A stretch of 24,722 nt of DNA from DUAL01 sp036012565 (GTDB lineage: Bacteria > Bacteroidota > Bacteroidia > Flavobacteriales > BACL11): positions 1 through 24,722 of the forward strand of contig DASCPP010000018.1 of NCBI GenBank assembly GCA_036012565.1, in the 5' to 3' direction. This document shows positions 14,748 through 22,511 of the stretch, piece after piece. Below the pieces are notes generated by a model that saw only the letters and a list, made by a program, of their open reading frames with translations, was not told where the DNA came from and did not search any database. The position numbers were made by a program, and so were the translations under genes. Within the stretch, counting starts at the first letter, position 1. Each line of letters starts with the position of its first letter.

Positions 14748-15515
14748 ATGGTAAAAATATTTACATATAATGTAAACGGGATTCGGGCGGCACTTAGAAA
14801 AGATTTTGCTTCTTGGCTAAAAGCTACAAATCCGGATGTGCTTTGTTTGCAAGAAATAAAAGCCAATTCTGAGCAATTTGATGAGAGCATTTTTACGGAT
14901 TTAGGCTATAACTGCTTTTGGAACTCGGCCGAAAAAAAAGGATATAGCGGTGTGGCAATTCTAACAAAAACAAAGCCACAACATGTAGAATATGGTTGCG
15001 GTATAGAACAAATTGATTTTGAAGGGAGAATACTCAGGGCAGATTTTGATGACTTTTCAGTAATGAGTGCTTACTTCCCTTCTGGAAGCAGTGGGGATTT
15101 AAGACAGGCCTTTAAGATAAAATTTTTAAACCAATTTCAAACTTATATAAATACACTAAAAAAAGATTTTCCAAAACTGATTATTTCAGGGGATTATAAT
15201 ATTTGCCACAAAGCCATTGATATTCACAATCCACAAAGAAATAAAAACACCTCTGGTTTTCTGCCAGAAGAAAGAGAGTGGATGAGTGGGTTTATTACAA
15301 GTGGATTTGTAGATAGTTTCCGCTCTTTAAATCCTGAACCACATAATTATTCTTGGTGGAGTTATAGAGCTAATGCAAGAGCTAAAAATTTGGGTTGGCG
15401 TATTGACTATAATATGATAAGTAAAAATTTACTTGCCCATTTAAGCCGTTCGGCAATATTGAGCCAAGCTTTCCATTCCGACCATTGCCCTGTTTTAGTA
15501 GAGTTGGACTTTTAA
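14748..15515 (+). CDS. xth: Exodeoxyribonuclease III (AP endonuclease)
   Basis: This 255-residue Mg-dependent nuclease of the exonuclease-endonuclease-phosphatase fold cuts abasic sites and degrades DNA 3' ends. Visible catalytic motifs are FTYNVNGIRAA (N8), LCLQEIKA (E36), YFPSGSSGDLRQ, SGDYNICHKAIDIHNP, WWSYRANARAKNLGWRIDY and the C-terminal SDHCPV with the Asp-His pair. Length and motif order are those of the ExoA/Xth family. The ATG follows the preceding stop without a gap, so it is translated from the same operon. About 100 bp of A+T-rich DNA separates it from the OmpA gene. Confidence 0.95.
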   Translation: MVKIFTYNVNGIRAALRKDFASWLKATNPDVLCLQEIKANSEQFDESIFTDLGYNCFWNSAEKKGYSGVAILTKTKPQHVEYGCGIEQIDFEGRILRADFDDFSVMSAYFPSGSSGDLRQAFKIKFLNQFQTYINTLKKDFPKLIISGDYNICHKAIDIHNPQRNKNTSGFLPEEREWMSGFITSGFVDSFRSLNPEPHNYSWWSYRANARAKNLGWRIDYNMISKNLLAHLSRSAILSQAFHSDHCPVLVELDF

Positions 15516-15583
15516 TCCTTTTTATTCTCAATTTTCTGTTAATAAGTAAATAATTTACCCCAAAAAAAAGGCAAGCGTATTTG

Positions 15584-15591
15584 TAGTTTTG
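15584..15591 (+). promoter_or_regulatory. -7 promoter element for the OmpA-family lipoprotein
   Basis: TAGTTTTG matches TAnnTTTG and ends 27 bp before the ATG at 15619. A -33 TTG at standard spacing is not visible. Confidence 0.5.
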
Positions 15592-15618
15592 ATAATCTAA
15601 AAAGAAAATCAGAACCCC

Positions 15619-16617
15619 ATGAAAAATACAATCGTTCTTCTTTGTTCTATTTTGCTAATTCTTTCTTCATGCGTTACCCCAAAAATGCACAATGCATTAC
15701 ATACTCAGTATGATAATGCAAAAGCACAAATTGTAAAGAAGGATAAAAAAATTATTTCTTTAAGCGAAAAAGTAGAGGAGTTAGAAGGAGAAATTGCAAA
15801 CATCAGAAAACAATTAGATGCCATGCGAAATGATTCTATTCAGAATGGAAAGGCATTAGTGCTGCTGCAAAATTCTTATGATGAATTAAGTAGGGCTTAT
15901 GATTTGCTGGCAAGTAAAAATACTAGGAATATGGCGGAAAAAGCCAAAGAAACAAAAGCACTTTTAAAGCAATTAGAAAAAGCACAAAATGATCTTCTAA
16001 CCAAAGAAGATGATTTGAATAATCTATCCAATTCACTGGCCGAAAAACAGCAAGCCCTTGAAAAAGCACAGCAAGAATTAGAGGCGCGCTCAGTTAGGGT
16101 TGCAGAATTGGAATCCATTATAAACAAGAAAGACTCTATGGTAACTGCCCTAAAACACAGAATATCTAAAGCATTAATAGGCTTGGAAGGGAGTGGGCTA
16201 ACAGTAGTGCAAAAAAATGGAAAAGTGTATGTGTCCTTAGAAGAAGATTTGCTTTTTGCTTCTGGGAAGTATGCGGTTGGTGCAGCAGGAGTTTCAGCAC
16301 TCAACAAATTAGGGACTGCACTTGCTGGCCAAAAAGACTTAGAAATTTTAGTAGAAGGACATACTGATAGCATTCCACTGAGTGGAAAATCAGCAGTAAA
16401 AGACAATTGGGATTTGAGTGTGCTAAGAGCAACTGCTGTGGTAAAAGTGCTAATGAGCAACCCTAATTTAAATCCCACTCAGCTTACTGCTGCTGGAAGG
16501 GGGGAGCATGTCCCGTTTAAAAGTAATACAAGTCCTGAGGGGAGATCTGCCAACAGAAGAATAGAAATAATTCTTGCCCCTAATTTGGATGACTTGTTCG
16601 ATTTGTTAGAAGAATAA
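15619..16617 (+). CDS. OmpA-family peptidoglycan-binding lipoprotein with coiled coil
   Basis: This 332-residue protein carries a lipoprotein signal peptide (lipobox LSSC, acylated Cys18). A long helical coiled-coil region covers about residues 35-180. An OmpA/MotB-type domain follows: LEILVEGHTDSIPLSG, NWDLSVLRATAVVKVL, LTAAGRGEHVPFKSN and GRSANRRIEIIL, which contain the residues expected to bind diaminopimelate in peptidoglycan. It should sit at the outer membrane and reach the cell wall through the coiled coil. It has no beta-barrel, so it is a Pal-like or MotB-like anchor rather than a porin. Its own promoter is probable. The last 12 bp overlap the convergent end of radA. Confidence 0.92.
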   Translation: MKNTIVLLCSILLILSSCVTPKMHNALHTQYDNAKAQIVKKDKKIISLSEKVEELEGEIANIRKQLDAMRNDSIQNGKALVLLQNSYDELSRAYDLLASKNTRNMAEKAKETKALLKQLEKAQNDLLTKEDDLNNLSNSLAEKQQALEKAQQELEARSVRVAELESIINKKDSMVTALKHRISKALIGLEGSGLTVVQKNGKVYVSLEEDLLFASGKYAVGAAGVSALNKLGTALAGQKDLEILVEGHTDSIPLSGKSAVKDNWDLSVLRATAVVKVLMSNPNLNPTQLTAAGRGEHVPFKSNTSPEGRSANRRIEIILAPNLDDLFDLLEE

Positions 16618-17964
16618 ACGAAAAACTTCCTCAATTTTTCCGCATTGCTTTATTTCTATTTTGAAATCTTTTTTACTGATTTTGCTATGTTTTGAAATAA
16701 CAATTTGCTTATAGCCTAATTTTTCTGCTTCCAAAATTCTTTCTTCTATTCTGGTAACTGCACGCAATTCTCCTGAAAGACCAATTTCCGCTGAAAAACA
16801 AACATCCATTACTAAGGGCACATTTTTATCAGAGGAAAGTACAGAGCAAATAATTGCTAAATCGGTAGCGGTATCGTCAATTTTTATGCCGCCTGTGATA
16901 TTGAGAAAAACATCTTTTGCACCAAGACGGAATCCACATCTTTTTTCCAATACTGCCAAAAGCATATTTAGTCGCTTGCCATCATATCCAGTGGCAGAGC
17001 GTTGAGGTGTGCCATAAACTGCCGAACTCACCAAAGATTGAATTTCGATAAGTAAGGGGCGAGCTCCTTCCATAGTTGCAGAAATAGCAACTCCACTTGT
17101 CGGCTCATCTCTCTCTGAAATTAAAATCTCACTTGGGTTTGATACTTGCCGTAATCCTCCTTGCCCCATTTGATACACGCCTAATTCTGAGGCAGATCCA
17201 AAACGATTTTTTATGGTTCTCAGAATCCTATAAACATGATTTCTATCGCCCTCAAATTGTAAAACCGTATCTACCATATGTTCTAGGATTTTCGGACCAG
17301 CCAAAGCCCCATCTTTTGTAATATGTCCAATCAAGAAAACAGCCGTTCCCGTTTCTTTTGCAAATTTCAAAAGCTCGCCAGTACAAGATCTTATTTGCGA
17401 AACACTTCCAGGAGTAGAGTCAATCATGGAGGTATGCAAAGTTTGCACAGAATCAGCCACTAAAATATAAGGCTGTAATTGCTCTATTTGCTGAAAAATA
17501 TTTTGGGTAGAAGTTTCGCATAAAATAAAACAGTTTTCGGAAGTTCTATTTATTCTGTCAGCTCGCATTTTTATCTGCTTTTCGCTCTCTTCCCCTGATA
17601 CATATAGCACTTTTTTGTTCCGCATTTGCAGAGCCAATTGCAAAAGCAAAGTAGATTTTCCTATTCCAGGGTCACCACCCAAAAGCACAATAGAGCCCGG
17701 TACAATGCCCCCACCCAAAACCCTGTTTAGTTCCTCATCAGGAGTAGCATACCTTTTTTCATCTGTAAAATTGATATCAGAAATTAAGGAGGGGGTATTT
17801 GCTTTTCCTTTTTTACCACTCCAGCTTTTAGTTTTTTCATCCCTGTTTATAACCTCCTCTACGTAAGTATTCCATTCCTGACATGAAGGACATTTTCCCA
17901 ACCATTTTGGGGATTGCGTACCACAATTCTGACAAAAAAATGCCGATTGAACTTTCTTAATCAT
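16606..17964 (-). CDS. radA: DNA repair protein RadA
   Basis: RadA is a RecA-like ATPase that promotes branch migration during recombination repair. With the ATG at 17964 it has 452 residues and begins MIKKVQSAFFCQNCG. The zinc finger uses C11, C14, C25 and C28. Walker A is GGDPGIGKST (96-105), Walker B lies in ILVADSVQ, and the RadA-specific motif KNRFG is in IKNRFGSASELG. The C-terminal Lon-like domain is present (DVFLNITGGIKIDDTATDLA). An upstream in-frame start at 18048 would add 28 residues unlike any RadA N-terminus and lie deep in the preceding gene, so I reject it. The chosen start overlaps the upstream gene by 8 bp. It is last in the panC operon. Confidence 0.96.
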   Translation of the reverse strand: MIKKVQSAFFCQNCGTQSPKWLGKCPSCQEWNTYVEEVINRDEKTKSWSGKKGKANTPSLISDINFTDEKRYATPDEELNRVLGGGIVPGSIVLLGGDPGIGKSTLLLQLALQMRNKKVLYVSGEESEKQIKMRADRINRTSENCFILCETSTQNIFQQIEQLQPYILVADSVQTLHTSMIDSTPGSVSQIRSCTGELLKFAKETGTAVFLIGHITKDGALAGPKILEHMVDTVLQFEGDRNHVYRILRTIKNRFGSASELGVYQMGQGGLRQVSNPSEILISERDEPTSGVAISATMEGARPLLIEIQSLVSSAVYGTPQRSATGYDGKRLNMLLAVLEKRCGFRLGAKDVFLNITGGIKIDDTATDLAIICSVLSSDKNVPLVMDVCFSAEIGLSGELRAVTRIEERILEAEKLGYKQIVISKHSKISKKDFKIEIKQCGKIEEVFRLFF

Positions 17965-18448
17965 TCTGTATTTTATCAATAATGTTTGTGCTTGAAAAAC
18001 CTTCTGTAAGCGGAATAGTAATGACTTCCCCACCATTCCCCTGCACAATATTGTACCCCACTATTTCCTGAATTTCATAATCACCTCCTTTTACTAAAAT
18101 ATCTGGTTTTATTTCAGCAATTAAATTAATAGGGGTTTGCTCTGAAAAAAGAACGATAGCATCAACAAATGAAAATGCAGCAAGCAAAAGAGCCCTTGAT
18201 TTTTCATCCACTATTGGCCGATTTTCCTCTTTTAATTTTTTAATGGAACTATCAGAATTAAGACCGATAATAAGTTTATCTCCCAAGTCAACAGTTTTTG
18301 CCAAAACCTCAACATGACCTCTGTGCAAAATATCGAAACAACCATTGGTAAAAGCAATTTTTTCGCCATTTGCTTTCCAGCTTTCTATCCTGGCTTTAAG
18401 CTCTTCTAAAGAGATTATTTTATCATTTATTTTATGAAGTTCTGACAT
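17957..18448 (-). CDS. rfaE2: D-glycero-beta-D-manno-heptose 1-phosphate adenylyltransferase (stand-alone HldE C-domain)
   Basis: This 163-residue nucleotidyltransferase activates heptose 1-phosphate with ATP to ADP-heptose for lipopolysaccharide core synthesis. The adenylyl-transfer motif is HRGH (residues 42-45) within FTNGCFDILHRGHVEVL. Other family motifs are LIIGLNSDSSIKKLK, RPIVDEKSRALLLAA, PDILVKGGDY and EGFSSTNII near the end. Only the nucleotidyltransferase half of E. coli HldE is present; the kinase half must be encoded elsewhere. It overlaps the upstream flippase-like gene by 17 bp and the radA start by 8 bp. Cytidylyltransferase relatives are similar, but the KGGDY and SSTN motifs favour this call. 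Confidence 0.9.
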   Translation of the reverse strand: MSELHKINDKIISLEELKARIESWKANGEKIAFTNGCFDILHRGHVEVLAKTVDLGDKLIIGLNSDSSIKKLKEENRPIVDEKSRALLLAAFSFVDAIVLFSEQTPINLIAEIKPDILVKGGDYEIQEIVGYNIVQGNGGEVITIPLTEGFSSTNIIDKIQND

Positions 18449-19472
18449 GGCTTTTCTTTTTGGTTAAAAATAAGAATAATAAGGAACCCAGCCCCATAAT
18501 AATAGCAACTAATGTTTGTGCAACATGTACTACCGTAGGGAATACTAAAGCGGGATTAATTTCGCCTTCAGGCGGATTTAAGTTAATAAAGCCGACTCCC
18601 AATACTGCCAAGCCTATCATCACAATGGCATGATAAGACCCGATACCTCCTGGGGTTGGAATTACCATACCAATTCCGCCAAGCACTAAAAGAAAAAGTC
18701 CATCTCCCACAGAAAGATGTGTGGTTTCACTCATGCTAAAAAAACAAATATAAGTCATTAAAAAATACATAATCCAGATACTAAAAGTGTGTATCCAAAA
18801 GGCGGACTTTTTTTTCATCTTTTTTATACTTTTTAAACCCTCTTTCAGGCCTTCTATAAACGAAATGATTTTCTCATAAAAAATAGAATCTTTTATCCAT
18901 CTTTTGGTCAGAAAAAATCCAATAATTCCAATAGTCATCCCTCCTAATAAAATCAAAAGTTTACCGTTTCCAATATTGGTATCTGTTTGATGCGCCTGAA
19001 GGGTGGTAAAGAATTTAAGTAAGTCATCCAATTTCAAGAAAAAAGTCAGAATAATAAGGACGAAAAGGAAAATAAAATCAATTACTCTTTCAACTAATAT
19101 AGTCCCAAATAATTTATCAACTGGTATTTTTTCTGCTTGGTTTAATGCAGTGCATCTCGATATTTCTCCAGCTCTTGGAATAAATATATTGGTAAAATAT
19201 CCTATTGAAACAGCCGAAATACTGTTCATTTTTGAAGAGTTGTAACCCAGGGCGTCTATCAAAACAATCCATCTTAACCCCCTGCTTACATAAGCCAAAG
19301 CCCCAAAAATCATAGATAAAATAACCCATGAAATTTCTACTTTTCGTATTTCTTCAAAGAGCTTTACAGGATTTTGATGTTGGAAAAGCAGGTAAAGAAT
19401 TGCAAAAGCAAAAGCAAAAGAAACACCATATTTCAAGATATTCAAAAAATCATAATTTTTATTTTCTCCCAT
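18432..19472 (-). CDS. Lysylphosphatidylglycerol synthase TM-region-like (flippase-like) integral membrane protein
   Basis: This 346-residue polytopic protein has about seven to eight hydrophobic segments. Sequence features of the LPG_synthase_TM/UPF0104 family are VSRGLRWIVLIDALGY, SIGYFTNIFIPRAGEISRC, LFGTILVERVIDFIFLF and VIPTPGGIGSYHAIVMIGL. Only the membrane part is present, with no lysyl-transferase domain, so it is not an MprF enzyme. It may move lipid-linked or glycolipid substrates. The ATG lies 9 nt after the panC stop, and its end overlaps rfaE2 by 17 bp. An envelope-glycolipid role would suit the heptose gene, but this is inference. Confidence 0.85.
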   Translation of the reverse strand: MGENKNYDFLNILKYGVSFAFAFAILYLLFQHQNPVKLFEEIRKVEISWVILSMIFGALAYVSRGLRWIVLIDALGYNSSKMNSISAVSIGYFTNIFIPRAGEISRCTALNQAEKIPVDKLFGTILVERVIDFIFLFVLIILTFFLKLDDLLKFFTTLQAHQTDTNIGNGKLLILLGGMTIGIIGFFLTKRWIKDSIFYEKIISFIEGLKEGLKSIKKMKKKSAFWIHTFSIWIMYFLMTYICFFSMSETTHLSVGDGLFLLVLGGIGMVIPTPGGIGSYHAIVMIGLAVLGVGFINLNPPEGEINPALVFPTVVHVAQTLVAIIMGLGSLLFLFLTKKKSHVRTS

Positions 19473-19481
19473 GGCGTAAAA

Positions 19482-20315
19482 CTAAAAAATAATATTATCA
19501 ATAAGACGTACACCTCCAAGATAAGCAGCAATGCAAATCGCATTATTATTTTCTTGAAAAAAGCTAATGTTTTGCAAATTGTTTGCATCAACAAATTCAA
19601 GATATTCTAAATCAACCTCTAATTGCTCTGAAAATTGTATTTTGATATAGTTTTTTAAATTAGTTATCGAAAATTTATCTTTGTTTGTTTTACAGAACTT
19701 TAAGGATTTGTAAAGCATAGAAGCGGTTTCTATTTGCTTTGGGGACAGTAATTTATTTCTAGAACTCATTGCCAAACCATTTTCTTCTCGTATAGTTGGC
19801 ACAGAAATAATTTCAATGGGCAGATTAAGCTGTTTTGTAAGGGATTTGACTACTAAAATCTGTTGCAAATCTTTTTGCCCAAAGTAGGCTTTATGAGGCC
19901 GTATGATATTAAAAAATTTTTCAATGATAGTTGCTACTCCATCAAAATGTCCCTTTCGAAACTTCCCTTCCATTACATTATCCAAACCATTCAAATTATA
20001 GTGTTTTGTTTTTTCATCAATGGTGTATAAATCAGAAACATCTGGGACATAAAGAACATCACAATTTATCTTTTCCAGTTTTGTTATATCATCCGAAAGT
20101 GTATTAGGGTAACTATTAAAATCTTCTTTATTGCTAAATTGTGTTGGGTTTACAAAGATACTGCAAACTACAACAGAACATTGTTTTTTTGCTTGCCGTA
20201 AAAGCTCTAAATGGCCATTATGAAGAGCTCCCATTGTAGGTACAAATCCAATGAGTGGGTCAGCTAAAGAAGAAAGATAGAAAGATAAATCGCTTTTTGT
20301 TTTAAATTTTTGCAT
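19482..20315 (-). CDS. panC: Pantothenate synthetase (pantoate-beta-alanine ligase)
   Basis: PanC joins pantoate and beta-alanine with ATP to make pantothenate, the precursor of coenzyme A. The 277-residue length is typical. Motifs are GFVPTMGALHNGHLELL (HxGH at residues 32-35), SIFVNPTQFSNKEDFNSYP, GHFDGVATIIEKFFNI, AYFGQKDLQQILVV and the KMSKS-like GLAMSSRN. The start is supported by a -7 box 23 bp upstream. It heads a minus-strand operon continuing into the flippase-like gene, rfaE2 and radA. panD, which supplies beta-alanine and as I recall often lies next to panC, is not present here. Confidence 0.96.
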   Translation of the reverse strand: MQKFKTKSDLSFYLSSLADPLIGFVPTMGALHNGHLELLRQAKKQCSVVVCSIFVNPTQFSNKEDFNSYPNTLSDDITKLEKINCDVLYVPDVSDLYTIDEKTKHYNLNGLDNVMEGKFRKGHFDGVATIIEKFFNIIRPHKAYFGQKDLQQILVVKSLTKQLNLPIEIISVPTIREENGLAMSSRNKLLSPKQIETASMLYKSLKFCKTNKDKFSITNLKNYIKIQFSEQLEVDLEYLEFVDANNLQNISFFQENNNAICIAAYLGGVRLIDNIIF

Positions 20316-20337
20316 TTAGTTAATAAAAATTAGAGTA

Positions 20338-20345
20338 CAAAACTA
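20338..20345 (-). promoter_or_regulatory. -7 promoter element for the panC operon
   Basis: The minus strand reads TAGTTTTG, a TAnnTTTG match, 23 bp before the panC ATG. The -33 region is unclear. It lies back to back with the promoter of the divergent GT5-like gene. Confidence 0.5.
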
Positions 20346-20355
20346 AGGCAATTGC

Positions 20356-20386
20356 TTGATAAAAATCATATATTTTCGTAAATTTG
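20356..20386 (+). promoter_or_regulatory. Complete Bacteroidota promoter for the GT5-like/DUF4270/glmS operon
   Basis: TTG at 20356-20358, a 20-bp spacer and TAAATTTG at 20379-20386 match both boxes. Transcription would start near 20392, about 13 nt before the ATG at 20405. Confidence 0.7.
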
Positions 20387-20404
20387 CACACTTAATTAGA
20401 AATT

Positions 20405-21253
20405 ATGGGAAAGAAAAAAGTATTATTTGTATCACAGGAAATCTATCCTTATTTGCCAGAAACAGAGATGTCATTAATTGGCAGACACCTCCCTCAGCAA
20501 ATACAAGAGGATGAAAAAGACATTCGAATTTTTATGCCAAAATATGGTGTGGTAAATGAAAGAAGGCATCAATTACATGAAGTAATTCGTCTTTCAAGAA
20601 TGAATTTGATTGTTGACGATTTTGACCATCAGCTTATTATTAAGGTGGGCTCTATTCAATCAGCCAGGATGCAAGTATATTTTATCGACAATGAAGACTA
20701 TTTCCCAAAAAAGAAATATTTTCATGATGAAAATGGGAAGTTTTTCCCCTACAATGATGAGCGAATGATATTCTTTTGCAAGGGGGTTATTGAGACTGTT
20801 CGAAAATTAGGATGGGCACCTGACATTATCCATTGTCATGGTTGGATTTCGGCATTGGTTCCACTTTACATCAAAAAACTATATAATGAAGATCCTCTTT
20901 TTAATAATTCAAAAGTAATATTTTCCGTTTATGATACCGATTTCCCAGGAGAACTCAATAGTGAGATGGCTGAAAAACTTTTGTTTGAAAGCAGTTTAAA
21001 TAAAAAGGATGTTGAAGGCTTGCAAACCCCAGATTATTTATCTCTTAATAAAATTGCTATTGATTATGCTGACGCCATAATTAAGGTAGGTAAAAAGATT
21101 GATAAAAGAATTATCAAACACATTGATGCTTCTGGAAAGCCAAAAATGATACATCCTGGCGGGGAAGATGGAGCGTATGCTAGTGCTTATGCCGATTTTT
21201 ATGAAGAATTTTATGAAGAAGTGGAGGAGGGTGAGCTAGAATTAACGGATTAG
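20405..21253 (+). CDS. Glycogen-synthase-like protein, N-terminal GT5 domain only
   Basis: This 282-residue protein resembles the N-terminal half of GT5 glycogen/starch synthases: VLFVSQEIYPYL, IRIFMPKYG, VYFIDNEDYF, DERMIFFCKGVIETV, WAPDIIHCHGWISALVPLYI. It ends before the C-terminal GT-B domain that holds much of the nucleotide-sugar site. The KTGGL-type loop after the first strand, which binds ADP-glucose in true synthases, is replaced by YLPETEMSLIGRHLP. The C-terminus is a short acidic tail (YEEFYEEVEEGELELTD). Similar half-length proteins are, to my knowledge, conserved in Bacteroidota and annotated as glycogen synthase. Synthase activity looks unlikely. It is first in an operon with a DUF4270 lipoprotein (4-nt gap) and glmS. 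Confidence 0.85.
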   Translation: MGKKKVLFVSQEIYPYLPETEMSLIGRHLPQQIQEDEKDIRIFMPKYGVVNERRHQLHEVIRLSRMNLIVDDFDHQLIIKVGSIQSARMQVYFIDNEDYFPKKKYFHDENGKFFPYNDERMIFFCKGVIETVRKLGWAPDIIHCHGWISALVPLYIKKLYNEDPLFNNSKVIFSVYDTDFPGELNSEMAEKLLFESSLNKKDVEGLQTPDYLSLNKIAIDYADAIIKVGKKIDKRIIKHIDASGKPKMIHPGGEDGAYASAYADFYEEFYEEVEEGELELTD

Positions 21254-21257
21254 ATAA

Positions 21258-22511
21258 ATGAACAAATACATAAGCACTTTTTGCCTTTGTGCTACCTTGC
21301 TGATATTTTCCTGTACCGACCCAAACTTAATTGGCCTTGATGTGCAACCGCCATCTGATGGTATTAGCGTATTGCTAACTTCAAACAAAAACAACCTAAA
21401 ACTAAGCACTATTTCAGAGGACTCTTTGCGCTCGGATGAAACAAGTACTTTGCTTTTAGGAGAAATCAATGATCCTATTTTTGGCTACAATCAAGCAGCA
21501 TTTTCCACTCAATTTATGCTTCCATTTAGTAATGTAGATGTAGGGAGTTATTCAGATAGTTTAACAGTTGATTCGATAGTTTTAGGATTATCATATACTG
21601 GAAGTTATGGAATAAATGATGTCTTAAATATTATGGTGTATGAAATTAGCGAATCTATTTATAAGGATAGCGTTTATTATTCCAACCAAGATGTAACTTG
21701 TGTGTCAAATGCTATTTACTCCCAAACTATAACTGTAAATACGGAAGATAGCGTAATGGTTGGAGGAGAAATGAAAGTACCTCAGTTACGCTTGAAATTA
21801 GATATTTCTTTAGGAGATAAGATTTTAATTGAATCAGGAAGATCCAATTTGGAGGATAATGCACAATTTGTAGAATTTTTTAAAGGGCTTTATGTAAGTG
21901 CAAGTAGTGATAATGATGGTGTTATTGCTTATCTCAGTCCAATTTCTGCTAATTCTAAACTCAGTATTTATTATCATAGCACAAATGTAGATTCTTTAAG
22001 CTTAGATTTTTCTCTTACAGGAGATGCGACCAGAATTAATCTTTTTGAAAAAGACACTTCATATTTATTCAATCAAGCTGACACTTCCACAAATACTTAT
22101 GTACAATCTATGGCTGGACACAAAACAGTTATTGAAATTCAGCATTTGGATACGCTAAAAACATTTTTCAAAGATAAAGCCATTAATAGAGTAAACTTAA
22201 GTTTTGAATTGGACGGCACAGATACAGCTGATTTTCCCCCACACGGGAGAATGTATTTAGTAAGAGTTGATAATGAGGGGAAGGACTATTTTCTAACCGA
22301 CTATATTGTAGAAGGAGAAGATCATTTTGGGGGCAAATTAGAAAATGGAAAATATACCTTTAATATTACAAGATATTTTCTTCAGTTATTAAATAATGAG
22401 GATTATACCAATAAGCTATATTTGGTGGCAGCTGGTGGGGCAGTAAATGCCAATAGAACAATATTGCCAAAAGATAAAATAAGTTTCAATATCATTTATA
22501 CCGATTTATAA
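21258..22511 (+). CDS. DUF4270 family lipoprotein
   Basis: This 417-residue protein starts with a lipoprotein signal peptide (lipobox IFSC, acylated Cys19) followed by TDPNLIGLDVQP, the characteristic beginning of DUF4270. The rest is beta-rich, with DSIVLGLSYTGSYG, LRLKLDISLGDKIL, IYYHSTNVDS and FNITRYFLQLLNNEDYTNKLYLV segments. Function is unknown; an outer-membrane or surface location is likely. It lies 4 nt after the GT5-like gene, and its stop overlaps the glmS ATG by one base, so the three genes form one operon. From memory, this three-gene order recurs in related genomes. Confidence 0.88.
   Translation: MNKYISTFCLCATLLIFSCTDPNLIGLDVQPPSDGISVLLTSNKNNLKLSTISEDSLRSDETSTLLLGEINDPIFGYNQAAFSTQFMLPFSNVDVGSYSDSLTVDSIVLGLSYTGSYGINDVLNIMVYEISESIYKDSVYYSNQDVTCVSNAIYSQTITVNTEDSVMVGGEMKVPQLRLKLDISLGDKILIESGRSNLEDNAQFVEFFKGLYVSASSDNDGVIAYLSPISANSKLSIYYHSTNVDSLSLDFSLTGDATRINLFEKDTSYLFNQADTSTNTYVQSMAGHKTVIEIQHLDTLKTFFKDKAINRVNLSFELDGTDTADFPPHGRMYLVRVDNEGKDYFLTDYIVEGEDHFGGKLENGKYTFNITRYFLQLLNNEDYTNKLYLVAAGGAVNANRTILPKDKISFNIIYTDL

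Noticed and set aside
17965..18048. Upstream start adding 28 residues to radA
   Set aside because: The added residues do not resemble RadA, and the start would lie deep inside rfaE2. The zinc finger begins properly from the ATG at 17964.
20405..21253. Glycogen synthase pseudogene by frameshift or truncation
   Set aside because: No C-terminal GT-B remnant lies downstream; the next intact gene starts 4 nt later. The short form also recurs in relatives as far as I recall.
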